This document shows positions 22,672 through 31,579 of a stretch of DNA of 35,531 bases, one piece after another. Under the pieces are notes generated by a model. That model was not told where the DNA came from, ran no database searches, and was given only the letters and a program-made list of their open reading frames with translations. Position 1 is the first letter of the stretch. Every line of letters begins with the position of its first letter. Source of the DNA: an uncultured Bacillota bacterium (GTDB taxonomy: Bacteria; Bacillota; Sulfobacillia; JAMDAP01); contig CALMNP010000027.1 in assembly GCA_937868875.1 (NCBI GenBank), forward strand, positions 1 through 35,531. The letters run 5' to 3'. The position numbers and the translations under genes are program-made.

Positions 22672-22762
22672 TGCCACGTTACCTCCTTGAATCGACTCTC
22701 CGGCCGACCATGGCGACTGCGCCCAACCACGGCCGACCAGGAGAGACCGGGCCCGCTGCCAC

Positions 22763-24340
22763 CTAGCGGTCGGCGGCGGAGAGAGCGACCTGCACCTGGT
22801 TCTTGCCCAAACGCTTGGCGCGGTAGAGAGCGGCATCGGCGGAATGGATGATGCTTTCCGCTTCCGCGTCCTTGCCCCGCGCCGCCGCGACGCCAATGCT
22901 GACGGTGACGGTCAGGCTCTCGCGCCCGACGATGAAGGGCGTGTCGGCCAGGGTATGACAGATGCGCTCCGCCACGAAGCGGGCATCTTGAAGGTCGGTT
23001 TCCGGCATCAGGACGACGAACTCGTCGCCGGCGTAACGGATGATGAGGTCCGAGCGGCGAACGGCGTCGGTCAGGATCGAGCCAAAGACCCGAAGCAGGC
23101 GGTTGCCCTCCAGGTGGCCGAAGCGGTCATTGACCGCCTTTAAGGTGTCCAAGTCCATCATCAGGAGGGCCATCCAGTGGCCGTAGCGGTGAGACCGGGC
23201 CACCTCCTCCGCCAGACGCGACTCCAGGTAGCGGGCGTTGTACAGTCCCGTCAGGCCGTCCGTGATGGCGAGCCGCTCGGCTTCTTCGAAGAGTCGGGCG
23301 TTCTCGATGGCCACCGCCGACTGATTGGCGAAGATGGCCGCCAGGCGCAGGTCCTGATTGTGGAACTGGTAGAGCCCCTGGCGCGACAGCCGGATGACGC
23401 CCAGAACCCGATCCTCGACGGACAGGGGCACCAGCATGTAGGAGGCGTCCTCCACGTCGGTCCCGGGCACATGCTTGGCGCGAGGGTCGCGTTCCGCGTC
23501 CCCCAGCAGCAGCGGCTGCCGGTGCTCCCAGACCCAGCCGACCAATCCCTCGCCGCGCAACGGATGCTGGGCGGCAATGGCTTCGGCCTCACCCCGGGGG
23601 TAGCTCGGGTCCAGGGAGATGACCCGAGGCACCATGGTCCCCTCCGCCGCGTCCTGCAGGTAAACAATGCAGGTGTCGGCCCCGGTGACGGACTTGAGTT
23701 GGGTGACCATGACTTCCAGGGTCCGGGATAGGTCAAGGGAGAGGCTGATGCGGCTGGCTTCCTCCAGGGCGGCCTCCACCAATTGGCGCCGGGTCTTCTG
23801 CTCCTGCACCACCAGGGCGACGACGGTGCTGGAGAAGTAGGCGGCGGCAAAATAGACGGCCACCCGTATCAGCAGCGCCCGGATGAACCAGGCGTCGTAG
23901 CCATAAATCAGAGGCAAGGCCGCGGCGACGGCCACTACGGCCGCCACCCATAGAATCTGCTGCGGTTTGGTAAAAGCCGCCGCGTAGACCACAATCATCA
24001 GGAAGAGCGGTTCCAGGTAGGATTGCGACCCACCGGTGGCGTACACCGCCAGGGCGACGATGGCGCTGGCCGCCACGTTCATGCCCAGGTGCGGCTGGGC
24101 CCGGTAGCGGGCAAAGGGGGCGGCCAGATACCAGGCGCTCATGCTCAAGGCCAGGAGCACGGACAGGATGAGCAGGGGCAGGTTGACCTGCGGGTCGGGA
24201 GCAGGCACAAGGGTGGCCAGTACGCTCGTACCCGCGGCCAAGCCAAAGACAATGCCGACCAGATGCCGGGTCCGGTTCATCAGTTCGATTCGGCCCCGGC
24301 CCAGCTGCGCCAGGGCAGTGGGCTTCTCCGGCTCGGCCAT
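22763..24340 (-). CDS. Membrane GAF-GGDEF diguanylate cyclase
   Basis: This predicted membrane-bound enzyme makes cyclic di-GMP from two GTP. The 525-residue protein has six hydrophobic spans in residues 25-180, a GAF sensor domain at about 200-350, and a GGDEF domain from about 358. The active-site motif is AGDEF (437-441), a variant usually still active. RRSD (428-431) lies five residues before it, matching the allosteric product-inhibition site RxxD. The NDRFGHLEGNRLL metal and nucleotide segment is intact. The ATG at 24340 follows AAGGGGGGAGC. It lies 87 bases after the thioredoxin-like gene, in the same direction. The ligand of the GAF domain cannot be deduced. Confidence 0.93.
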   Translation of the reverse strand: MAEPEKPTALAQLGRGRIELMNRTRHLVGIVFGLAAGTSVLATLVPAPDPQVNLPLLILSVLLALSMSAWYLAAPFARYRAQPHLGMNVAASAIVALAVYATGGSQSYLEPLFLMIVVYAAAFTKPQQILWVAAVVAVAAALPLIYGYDAWFIRALLIRVAVYFAAAYFSSTVVALVVQEQKTRRQLVEAALEEASRISLSLDLSRTLEVMVTQLKSVTGADTCIVYLQDAAEGTMVPRVISLDPSYPRGEAEAIAAQHPLRGEGLVGWVWEHRQPLLLGDAERDPRAKHVPGTDVEDASYMLVPLSVEDRVLGVIRLSRQGLYQFHNQDLRLAAIFANQSAVAIENARLFEEAERLAITDGLTGLYNARYLESRLAEEVARSHRYGHWMALLMMDLDTLKAVNDRFGHLEGNRLLRVFGSILTDAVRRSDLIIRYAGDEFVVLMPETDLQDARFVAERICHTLADTPFIVGRESLTVTVSIGVAAARGKDAEAESIIHSADAALYRAKRLGKNQVQVALSAADR

Positions 24341-24427
24341 GCTGCTCCCCCCTTTGAAGGATTGCCGTTTTTTGCCTTTCGACATTATGTGACGGTTTCC
24401 TTCAAATCGGGACCGAAGATCAAGAGA

Positions 24428-24763
24428 TCACGAGGCCTTTCCACTCGGGGCGAAACTGGAGACAAAGCCCTCCACCTGGGCCACCGACTTGGCGTCGCGG
24501 CTGTAGAGCCGGTCCACCAGGCGTCCGCCCTCAAACACCAGGAACGAGGGAATGCCCCGAACATCGTAAAGGCGCGCGGTTCCCTGGTTTTCATCCGTGT
24601 TCAGTTCGGCAAAGGCCAGGCCGGGAAACCGCTCCGGGAACTGTCGGTAGGCCGCCTCCACCCGGCGGCAGTCCGGGCACCAGTTGGCGTAGAACTTGAC
24701 CACCAGGAATCCCGGCTTTTGGCGTAACGCCTCTGCAAACACGGCGTCCGTCAGTGTTGTCAT
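24428..24763 (-). CDS. Thioredoxin-family protein
   Basis: This small cytosolic dithiol protein has 111 residues. The active site is WCPDC (C29, C32), differing from the classic WCGPC. The fold is otherwise standard: FLVVKFYANWCPDC, a central FAELNTDENQGTARLYDVRGIPSFLVFEGGRLVDRL containing the cis-proline GIPS, and no signal peptide. The ATG at 24763 overlaps the HAD stop by four bases (ATGA) and has the same AAGGGGGGAGC site as the gene downstream. The proline-aspartate in the active site may shift its redox potential. It could be a reductant for the cysteine-free selenoperoxiredoxin, but nothing in the sequence links them. Confidence 0.92.
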   Translation of the reverse strand: MTTLTDAVFAEALRQKPGFLVVKFYANWCPDCRRVEAAYRQFPERFPGLAFAELNTDENQGTARLYDVRGIPSFLVFEGGRLVDRLYSRDAKSVAQVEGFVSSFAPSGKAS

Positions 24764-25515
24764 GCTGCTCCCCCCTTACGCTCCAGCCAGGACACCATGT
24801 CACGGACCTGTGCTCCCACGCCGGCGAAGCTGGGCTCAACCGCGAGCCGCTGCCGGGAGCCCGCCGGGCTGGCGGTCAGGGCCTTGCCCGTACGGTTGAA
24901 CCAGACTGCGCCGACCCAGCCTGCGCGTAGCGACCCGGCGATGTCCGATTCCAACGAATCGCCCACCATGACTGTCTCGCCGGCCGGCACTCCGGCCCGC
25001 TCCAGGGCCAGGTCGAAGATGAACCGGTCGGGCTTGGCCCGGCCCACCGCTTCGGAGGCCAGCACCAGTGACCCGTCGAACCAGCGGTCCAGACCGAGGA
25101 GGGCCAACTTGGTCCTCGTCTGCTGCGGGTGACCGTTGGTGATGACCCCCAGAGTCACCTTCCCCGCCAGGGCCGCCAGGAGAGGTTCTACCTCCGGGAA
25201 GGGCCGAATCCCCTGCATCCAGCCGGAGACAAAGAGATCGGCCTCCTTCTGCACCTGATCGCGCTCGCGCCGCAGGTTAAGCCGGGTCAGGACCTGCAAG
25301 AAACGGGCCACCCTCACCTGCTCGAAGGTGAGCCGGCCCGCCATGTACTCGTGCCAGGTGGGTTCCCGGATCGCCTCGTAGGCCTCCAGAGCCTCCGGCA
25401 GGCGGTCGCGGTCTTCTCCCAGCAAGGCTGCCAGGCGAATCTCCAGTTCCCGGCGGCTGGCGCCGCTAAAGTCGTAGAGAGTATCGTCCAAGTCAAAGAA
25501 AATGGCCGCTGACAC
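24760..25515 (-). CDS. HAD-superfamily hydrolase (YjjG-like phosphatase)
   Basis: This is a haloacid dehalogenase-fold phosphatase of 251 residues. Motif I is FFDLDDTLYDF (D8 nucleophile, D10 acid/base), motif II is LGVITNG near residue 125, motif III is the lysine in AVGRAKPDRFIF, and motif IV is VMVGDSLESDIAGSLRAG. The cap domain between residues 17 and 100 is helical, the C1 type of pyrimidine nucleotidase YjjG/YfnB relatives. The substrate is probably a nucleotide or small phosphoester. The GTG start at 25515 has only a distant purine-rich site. The gene appears to lead an operon with the thioredoxin-like gene and perhaps the cyclase and arginase. Confidence 0.88.
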   Translation of the reverse strand: MSAAIFFDLDDTLYDFSGASRRELEIRLAALLGEDRDRLPEALEAYEAIREPTWHEYMAGRLTFEQVRVARFLQVLTRLNLRRERDQVQKEADLFVSGWMQGIRPFPEVEPLLAALAGKVTLGVITNGHPQQTRTKLALLGLDRWFDGSLVLASEAVGRAKPDRFIFDLALERAGVPAGETVMVGDSLESDIAGSLRAGWVGAVWFNRTGKALTASPAGSRQRLAVEPSFAGVGAQVRDMVSWLERKGGAA

Positions 25516-25627
25516 CGGTATTTTAGCCCCCGATTCTTACCTGTTTCTTACGGCGAGTGCTTTACTAATGCCATTCCACCATGTCGCCTGTTTCGTGTCA
25601 ACCGGCGCAACCCCGGATATGAGGAAA

Positions 25628-25648
25628 GGCCTCCCTGCGGGGAGGCCC
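25628..25648 (-). terminator. Terminator of glpP
   Basis: Read on the minus strand, GGGCCTCCC directly follows the TAA stop of glpP and pairs with GGGAGGCC across a CGCA loop, followed by TTTCCTC. Confidence 0.85.
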
Positions 25649-26260
25649 TTACCTACTCCTGAGTGGTTTTCGCTCCGGCACCGGCAGGTCGCGGATGTCA
25701 GCGGTCCAGAGACCCTTGTTGCTGGTCGAGACGGCGGCGGCGCCGGCCCGAAGGGCTGCAATGCACTGGGACCGGGTCTTGATCAGCCCTCCGGCAATGA
25801 CCGGCACCGGCACGCGGCTGACGATGTCTTGAACCTCGCTGGGCACAATCCCCGGCAGGACTTCGAGCACGTCGGGCCTGGCGTCCTTGACCATCTCCAC
25901 ACCGGTGTGCACCGACTGGGAATCCAGAAGGAACGTTCGCTGGATGACCAGAAGCCCGTGGGACCGGGCCTCGCCCACCAGGTGGGCTCGCGTGGTGATA
26001 ACGCCGGATGGTTTGGCCTGCTGCGCCACCCACTGGACGCCGTAGCTGTCCTTGGAGAGCCCCTGAATCATGTCCAGGTGGACAAAGAAGATCTTGCCGG
26101 CTTCTCGGGCCTGGGTGCAGGCTTCCGGCAGGTTGAAGACGGTGGCGGCCAGCAGAAACACGACCCCGGCCGGCGAGGCAAGGGCCTCCTGCAGGTCCCG
26201 GTGATGCCGCAACGCCGGTATGATGGGGTGCGCCGCCAGAGCGTCCAGGATGTTGACCAT
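25649..26260 (-). CDS. glpP: Glycerol-3-phosphate responsive antiterminator
   Basis: GlpP binds glycerol-3-phosphate and then the leader of glp messages to prevent early termination. The 203-residue protein matches the family throughout: PIIPALRHHRDLQEAL at the N-terminus, VFLLAATVFNLPEACTQAREAGKIFFVHLDMIQGL, DSYGVQWVAQQAKPSGVITTRAHLVGEARSHGLLVIQRTFLLDSQSV and DVLEVLPGIVPSEVQDI, then VPVIAGGLIKTRSQCIAALRAGAAAVSTSNKGLW. The ATG at 26260 follows AAGGAGG at 7 bases. In Bacillus glpP lies next to glpFKD. Here no glycerol gene is present and the gene ends in its own terminator, so its targets must be elsewhere. Confidence 0.93.
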   Translation of the reverse strand: MVNILDALAAHPIIPALRHHRDLQEALASPAGVVFLLAATVFNLPEACTQAREAGKIFFVHLDMIQGLSKDSYGVQWVAQQAKPSGVITTRAHLVGEARSHGLLVIQRTFLLDSQSVHTGVEMVKDARPDVLEVLPGIVPSEVQDIVSRVPVPVIAGGLIKTRSQCIAALRAGAAAVSTSNKGLWTADIRDLPVPERKPLRSR

Positions 26261-26375
26261 GGGTTGCCTCCTTCGGCCTGTCCAGTGGCGAACCGGTGCC
26301 TGACCAGCGCCGGTGAACCGGCCGTCCTACCCTTTCGCCCCGACGGGCAGGGCCTCCTCTCCCGGGACCGTCCCA

Positions 26376-26418
26376 TGAAAAGAGGGAGACAGCTCCCCGT
26401 CTGGTGGCCGTCTCCCCC
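26376..26418 (-). terminator. Terminator of the RRM protein gene
   Basis: Read on the minus strand, GGGAGAC (26416-26410) pairs with GTCTCCC (26390-26384) and is followed by TCTTTTC. The stem encloses an inner hairpin-prone 19-base loop. It lies 18 bases after the RRM gene stop. Confidence 0.8.
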
Positions 26419-26435
26419 GTGATGCCTTGCAGTCA

Positions 26436-26708
26436 CTAGTAGCGAGAGCGCTGCTGGCGCTCCTGGCGCTCCTGGGCCTCATTTACCGTCAAGGCCCGGC
26501 CTCCGTACGTTGCGCCGTTCGTCTGCTGCACCATGTTTTCGGAGTCCTCGTCGGCGACCTCGACAAAGCCGAAGCCGCGGGAGCGACCGGTTTCACGGTC
26601 CTGAATGATCCGGGCAGAGTTAACGGAGCCGTACTGAGAAAACATCTGGACCAGATCGTCCTCAGTGGTCTCCCAGGGCAGGTTGCCCACGTAAAGCGTC
26701 TTAACCAC
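26436..26708 (-). CDS. RRM-domain RNA-binding protein
   Basis: This single RNA recognition motif protein of 90 residues, of the kind found in cyanobacteria and some Firmicutes, probably binds and protects or remodels RNA. RNP2 is TLYVGNLPW near the N-terminus and RNP1 is RGFGFVEV near residue 44, with the aromatic residues needed for base stacking. The C-terminal tail is rich in Arg, Gln and Glu (NEAQERQERQQRSRY). The GTG at 26708 is chosen because it is 7 bases after GGAGGG and starts immediately before the first strand. An upstream ATG at 26759 precedes this site. A weak promoter (TTGCAT, 18 bases, GATAGT at 26730-26759) precedes it. Confidence 0.9.
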   Translation of the reverse strand: MVKTLYVGNLPWETTEDDLVQMFSQYGSVNSARIIQDRETGRSRGFGFVEVADEDSENMVQQTNGATYGGRALTVNEAQERQERQQRSRY

Positions 26709-26792
26709 CTGGTACCCTCCTTTGCTGAGACTATCATGCTCCGCCTGACGAAAATGCAAACATACCGTGACGTTGAGGCATATGGGCCTCAG

Positions 26793-29700
26793 TCAGGCCT
26801 TCGGCCAAAGCGTAAAGCTTCGCGGGCCGCGCTCGAACCCGGCCGCGGCCAGAGCAGCCGCCGCCTCGCTTCGAACCACCGGGGTCTCTCCCCACCAGGC
26901 CACTTCCAGACGACGGCGCCGCGGCTGCGGCCCCTTCAGCAAGGCGGGCAGGGCCGACACGGCCAGGGTCAAATCCGTCTCGGACAGATCCCCCACCGGT
27001 CCCAGTCGCCGGCCTGCCCCCTCGCCTGTCAGCAGAGGGCGTCCGCCGCTGCAGACCAGAAACTGCCCGGGAACCCGCGCCAGCCGGACGGCACCGGCCT
27101 CCGACGGCAGGACCGTGCCCCAGAGGGTTGCCGGGTCGCAGGCGAAGGTGAGGCTGATCGAGCCCTCCTCGCGGCGCGCCCGGCGCAACCGCTCCACCGC
27201 CTCAGGCAAGGCGAACTGCAGGCCGGACAGGCCGCGCACAAAGTAGCCGCGGCGCACTCGCCCCGTCATCTCCATCTCCTTCAACACGGCCAGGAGGGAG
27301 GGCCAGGGAACGGCAGGCGAGTCGGCCTCGGCCATCTCCCGGCAGACCAAACCGTGGCGCGCCAGCAACTGCTCCGCCCAGGCCAGGGCCCGCCGTTCGA
27401 CGGGGACACCGGCGGCGGGCGCCACCGCCGAATCGCTGACCTGCGCCGCCCCTGCCCGTGGCGACAAGCCCGCAATCAAGGACCACCGACCGGTGGCCGC
27501 CAGCCGCTGCCGTCCCAGCAGGGCGCGCACGGGTGCGAAGGTATCGTTCGTGACCTCACCCTGCCAGACCAGCGCCCATAAGGCCTCCAGGGCCTGGTCC
27601 GCAGCCAGGCCGGCAGCCGCAGCCAGGCCACCCAGGAACAAAGCCCCCCGCTGCTGCAGAACCCGGCGCAGGGCCCGGACCGTCGGGGCCTCGCTCGCCA
27701 GGACTTCACCTTCGACGGGCGTCACCTCGTCCGCCTCGGAAATGGGGACTGCGGCGACCGTACCCTCAGCCGGCAAGAGGCGGGGGGCCTCGTCCACGAA
27801 CAGGAAGGCCACCTTGCCTGGCCCTTGCCCGCTGCCGCGCCCGACCCAGCAGACCTCCCCGGCTGCCAGAAGCTGGTCCAGCCAGGACGGTTGGTACCCC
27901 GGGAGACGCGGAGGAAGGACCTCCCGCTCCCAGACCTCAGCCGGCAGGAACAACCCCTGCAGGCGATGCAGTACCTCTCGCAGCCGGTCCGGTCCTGACA
28001 CGGGCGGCACGGCAGCCAGCCCGTGCCATTCCAGCGCAAACCGCTGCCAGACCTCAGGCTCGCAGGCCTCCACCTCGGCCCGCAGCCGGGCCAGGGTGGC
28101 CTGCTTGGCCTGCTGCACCAGGCCTGCCTCGCACCACTGTTCACCGGCGGTGCCCGGGGTGAAGAGGCCCTGCACCAGAAACCCCTCCGTCTCAAGGGTT
28201 TGCAGCGCTGACCTCGTCCCGGCCGGGTCCCAGCCGAAGCGGGCTGCGGCCTCCGCCGCCGTGAAGGGGCCGCGGTACAGAGCATAACGCCGGAGAATTT
28301 CCACCCCTGCGTCCCCGGGTCCGCTCCGCAGGGCGGCTTCATAGTGGGGAAGGTCGTCGGTCACAACCCAACGCTCCTCTCCTCCCAGGCGCAAACGATG
28401 GACGCGCCGGGCGGACTCCAGTTCAGGCAAGGCCGTTTCCGCCAGGCCCGGCAGCGATCGCTCAGCCACTTCGGCCGGAGACAGATCGCCTTGCCGGGCC
28501 AGCACCTCGAAAACCTCGTCCCGGTTTCGGGCCAGGCGGTCCTGGCGTCGACCCGAAACTCGCTCCACCACCTCATGCAGGGCATCCTGGTCCAGCAATT
28601 CGTGCCAGGACCTGCCGCCCAGCAGTTCGCGCAGCAGGTCCCGGTTCAGGGACAGGAGGGTGCCGCGCTGCTCGGCCTTCGGCCGGTCATATTCGTACAT
28701 AAAGGAAGCCTGGAAAGCAAACAGCAGGGACGTTGCAAAGGGCGACGGCGCCTGACCCACGTGCGTCGCCAGGTGGACCTCGCCGCGCTGCAGGCGCTCC
28801 AAAAGCCGCTGCAGAGCCGGCACCTCCAGGACGTCCTGCAGACACTCACGGTAGGTCTCCAGGACCAGCGGGTGGTCCGGATGGCGTCGCGCCACGGCCA
28901 GCAGGTCCTTGGAACGAAGGCGCTGCAGCCAGAGGGGGGTGCGCCGACCGAAGCCCTGACGCGGCAGCACCAGGGCCCGGGCTGCATTGTAGCGGAAGTA
29001 GGAACCGAAGAGAGGCGAGTTTTCCAACTCCTCCAGAATCAGTTCCTCGGCGTTGTCGGGGGTGACGCCCTGCAGGAGGTTGAAAGGCGGCGGACCCTCG
29101 CGCCCCGGCAAGCGCAGAAGGATGCCGTCGTCGCCATAGATGGCGTCGGGCTCGAAACCCCATTGCCGGCGGGCCCAGGCCTTGATGGCCACGCCCCAGG
29201 CGGCATGCACCGCGGCCCCATAGGGCGTGTGGAGCACCAGGCGCCAGTCTCCCATCTCGTCGGGAAAGGCCTCGGCCAGCAGCACGCGGTCCGAGGGGAC
29301 GAGCCCGGTGGCCTCCCGCTGGTCGTGCAGGTAGCCCAGAAGGTTCTCCGCCGCGGCGTCATCCAGACAACAGGTCTCCTTCAGCCAGCCCACGGCCGCT
29401 GGATCGTCGAGCCTCGCGGCCGTCTCCGCCAGGAGAGCCCCCAACTGCTCACCCAGGGAGACCGGACGGCCCAGGGTGTCGCCGCGCCAGAAGGGGACCC
29501 GGGGGGCGGACCCCGGCGCCTCCGACACCAGCACCCGATCGTGCTCGATGGCCTCCACCCGCCACGAAGCCGTGCCCAGCAGCAAGGTGTCGCCCACCCG
29601 AGTCTCCCAGACCTGCTCCTCGTCCAGTTCGCCCAGGCGAGTGCGGCCATCGGCCAGGCAGACGGCAAACAGACCCTTGTCAGGGATGGTTCCGCCGCTC

Positions 29701-31223
29701 TTGACGGCCAGCAGGCGGGAGCTCGCCGAGCCGCGCAGAAGGCCGGCCGTCCGGTCCCAATGAAGGCGAGGCCGAAACTCGCGGAACTCGGCGGACGGGT
29801 AGCGCCCCGCCAGCATGTCCAGGACGTTCTCCAGTTGCCGCCGCTCCAGTCCCTGGTACGGGTAGGACCGGCGCACCAGCCGTAGGAGGTCATCCACGGG
29901 CCACTCGTCCACGGCGGCCATAGCCACGACCTGCTGCGCCAGCACGTCCAGGCAGGACCGCGGCACGCGGGTGGGCTCCACCTGGCCCAGGAGCATGCCG
30001 CGGGCGGTGGCCGCCACCTCCAGCAGGTCGGCCCGGGTCTTGGGCAGGATGCGGCCCTTGCTTGCCGCCCTCAGCAGGTGACCGGCGCGGCCCACGCGCT
30101 GCAGCCCACGGGACACGCCCTTGGGCGCCTCTACCTGGACGACCAGGTCCACGGCTCCCACGTCGATGCCAAGCTCCAGCGAGGAGGTAGCCACAAGGCA
30201 CCGAAGATGGCCTTCCTTCAGTTGCTCCTCCACCTGTTCGCGCTGTTCACGGGACAGGCTGCCATGGTGGGTCCTGGCCAGCTCGCTCCCGGCCAGGCCG
30301 TTGAGGCTCGCGGCCAGGCGTTCCGCCTGGCGGCGGTTGTTGCAGAAGATCAGCGTGGAGCGGTGGTCCTCCACCAGTTGCAGCAGGCGGTCATAGATGG
30401 CGGGCCACACGGAGTCGCCGGGCGGCAGGCGAAGGTCGGGGACGGGGCTGACGACCCGGAGGTCGAGCCCCTTTCGCAGGCCTGCGTCCAGCACGGTCAC
30501 CGGGCGGGGGTGGCCCTGGTCATCCTGTCCGCCCAGGTACCGGGCAACCTCCTCCAGCGGCCGCTGGGTGGCCGACAGGCCGATGCGCTGAAAGGGTCGC
30601 CCCGTCCACTGCTCCAGGCGCTCCAGGGTGAGGCTCAGATGAACGCCGCGCTTGTTGCCGGCCAGGGCGTGAATCTCATCGACGATGACGCAGCGCACGG
30701 AGCGCAGAGGCTCACGCGACCGGGACGAGGTCAGCATGAGGTACAGGGACTCGGGCGTCGTGATCAGCACCTGAGGCGGACGGCGGACCAGGCGCTGCCT
30801 GTCCCGCTGCGGCGTGTCGCCGGTGCGGACGGCAGTGCGGATGTCCGGCCAGACGGAATGCCCTGCCTGCCGGGCCTGGGCCGCGATGCCGGCCAGGGGA
30901 ACCTCCAGGTTTCGCTCCATGTCGTTGTTCAGGGCCTTGAGGGGCGAGATATAGACAGCCTGCACGCCGGCGTGAGCCCGGTCATCCAGGGCTTCCTTAT
31001 AAAGGGTGTTGAGAACCTGCAGAAACGCCGCCAGAGTCTTGCCCGAGCCCGTGGGGGCGAGCAACAGGACATTATCGCCCCGGGCAATGGCCGGCCAGGA
31101 CAGGGTCTGGGGCGGACTGGGCTCACCGAAGGCCTGGACGAACCAGGACCAGACCACGGGGTGAAAAAGCTCCGCCAATGCGCCTGTGTGATTGCCGCGG
31201 CGCTCCGTACCGGAACCCTTCAT
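26793..31223 (-). CDS. lhr: Large ATP-dependent helicase Lhr
   Basis: This superfamily 2 DNA helicase translocates 3' to 5' and is implicated in repair and recombination. The 1476-residue length matches long-form Lhr (E. coli about 1538). Walker A is APTGSGKT (56-63), motif II is DEIH (182-185), motif III is GLSATQRPLEEVARYLGG, and the second RecA domain ends with TSSLELGIDVGAVDLVVQVEAPKGVSRGLQRVGRAGH. The winged-helix and Lhr-core domains follow to about residue 850. The remaining 600 residues are the C-terminal extension. The ATG at 31223 follows AGGAGG by 7 bases. The frame stays open 96 codons further upstream but lacks a ribosome site there. It has its own promoter and lies 84 bases before the RRM gene. 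Confidence 0.95.
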   Translation of the reverse strand: MKGSGTERRGNHTGALAELFHPVVWSWFVQAFGEPSPPQTLSWPAIARGDNVLLLAPTGSGKTLAAFLQVLNTLYKEALDDRAHAGVQAVYISPLKALNNDMERNLEVPLAGIAAQARQAGHSVWPDIRTAVRTGDTPQRDRQRLVRRPPQVLITTPESLYLMLTSSRSREPLRSVRCVIVDEIHALAGNKRGVHLSLTLERLEQWTGRPFQRIGLSATQRPLEEVARYLGGQDDQGHPRPVTVLDAGLRKGLDLRVVSPVPDLRLPPGDSVWPAIYDRLLQLVEDHRSTLIFCNNRRQAERLAASLNGLAGSELARTHHGSLSREQREQVEEQLKEGHLRCLVATSSLELGIDVGAVDLVVQVEAPKGVSRGLQRVGRAGHLLRAASKGRILPKTRADLLEVAATARGMLLGQVEPTRVPRSCLDVLAQQVVAMAAVDEWPVDDLLRLVRRSYPYQGLERRQLENVLDMLAGRYPSAEFREFRPRLHWDRTAGLLRGSASSRLLAVKSGGTIPDKGLFAVCLADGRTRLGELDEEQVWETRVGDTLLLGTASWRVEAIEHDRVLVSEAPGSAPRVPFWRGDTLGRPVSLGEQLGALLAETAARLDDPAAVGWLKETCCLDDAAAENLLGYLHDQREATGLVPSDRVLLAEAFPDEMGDWRLVLHTPYGAAVHAAWGVAIKAWARRQWGFEPDAIYGDDGILLRLPGREGPPPFNLLQGVTPDNAEELILEELENSPLFGSYFRYNAARALVLPRQGFGRRTPLWLQRLRSKDLLAVARRHPDHPLVLETYRECLQDVLEVPALQRLLERLQRGEVHLATHVGQAPSPFATSLLFAFQASFMYEYDRPKAEQRGTLLSLNRDLLRELLGGRSWHELLDQDALHEVVERVSGRRQDRLARNRDEVFEVLARQGDLSPAEVAERSLPGLAETALPELESARRVHRLRLGGEERWVVTDDLPHYEAALRSGPGDAGVEILRRYALYRGPFTAAEAAARFGWDPAGTRSALQTLETEGFLVQGLFTPGTAGEQWCEAGLVQQAKQATLARLRAEVEACEPEVWQRFALEWHGLAAVPPVSGPDRLREVLHRLQGLFLPAEVWEREVLPPRLPGYQPSWLDQLLAAGEVCWVGRGSGQGPGKVAFLFVDEAPRLLPAEGTVAAVPISEADEVTPVEGEVLASEAPTVRALRRVLQQRGALFLGGLAAAAGLAADQALEALWALVWQGEVTNDTFAPVRALLGRQRLAATGRWSLIAGLSPRAGAAQVSDSAVAPAAGVPVERRALAWAEQLLARHGLVCREMAEADSPAVPWPSLLAVLKEMEMTGRVRRGYFVRGLSGLQFALPEAVERLRRARREEGSISLTFACDPATLWGTVLPSEAGAVRLARVPGQFLVCSGGRPLLTGEGAGRRLGPVGDLSETDLTLAVSALPALLKGPQPRRRRLEVAWWGETPVVRSEAAAALAAAGFERGPRSFTLWPKA

Positions 31224-31296
31224 GGGGCGCCTCCTGAAGCTTTTTTCGTCCGGCTCCTGCCACCCGGCAGGAAGAACGGGTGTTCGGCGTGAACTC

Positions 31297-31325
31297 ATTG
31301 TATCAAAACGGGGGAGACACTTCAA
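31297..31325 (-). promoter_or_regulatory. Sigma-A type promoter of lhr
   Basis: On the minus strand TTGAAG (31325-31320) is followed after exactly 17 bases by TACAAT (31302-31297), with a TG just before it. It lies 74 bases upstream of the chosen lhr ATG, which also argues against a start at 31511. Confidence 0.75.
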
Positions 31326-31511
31326 CCCAAGTCGGCGAGACCACCCGAGGCGGGGGGCGACGAAACCGAGCCTGGCCAGAGCTCCATGCACCACGTCGTG
31401 GCGCGCGATCAGTCCGGAAAGGTCCTCTTTGACGGCAGCGCCCGGCGCGCCTCCCCCGCCGCCACTCCTTGATGCTGCTGAAATCCCCCAGTGCTGCTGA
31501 TCCTTGCACAA

Positions 31512-31520
31512 TGCTATAAT
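31512..31520 (+). promoter_or_regulatory. Extended -10 promoter of the ABC exporter operon
   Basis: A perfect TATAAT (31515-31520) is preceded by TG one base away, the extended -10 form that tolerates a poor -35 box. No good -35 is seen. It lies 59 bases upstream of the first exporter start. Confidence 0.65.
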
Positions 31521-31579
31521 ATTTGGGTATCCTCATCGGACTTGTCCGCTTTGAGGCGTGCTGCCGGGGAGGTGGCCGG

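Larger units (their letters stand above)
31224..31579. other. Divergent intergenic region between lhr and the ABC exporter
   Basis: This 356-base region contains promoters for both flanking units and no gene I can support. The lhr reading frame continues open through it to 31511 but passes through lhr's own predicted promoter. A short palindrome (CCACG-T-CGTGG) lies near 31390. The segment 31330-31480 is GC-rich and otherwise featureless. Confidence 0.5.

Noticed and set aside
26774-26791. TGAGGC/GCCTCA hairpin just after the lhr stop as a terminator
   Set aside because: The stem is only 6 bp and no T-run follows it on the minus strand. lhr and the RRM gene may be partly co-transcribed.
31224-31511. 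96-codon upstream extension of lhr
   Set aside because: It passes through a good sigma-A promoter at 31297-31325, and the AGGAGG site fits the ATG at 31223. The extra residues match nothing I recognise.
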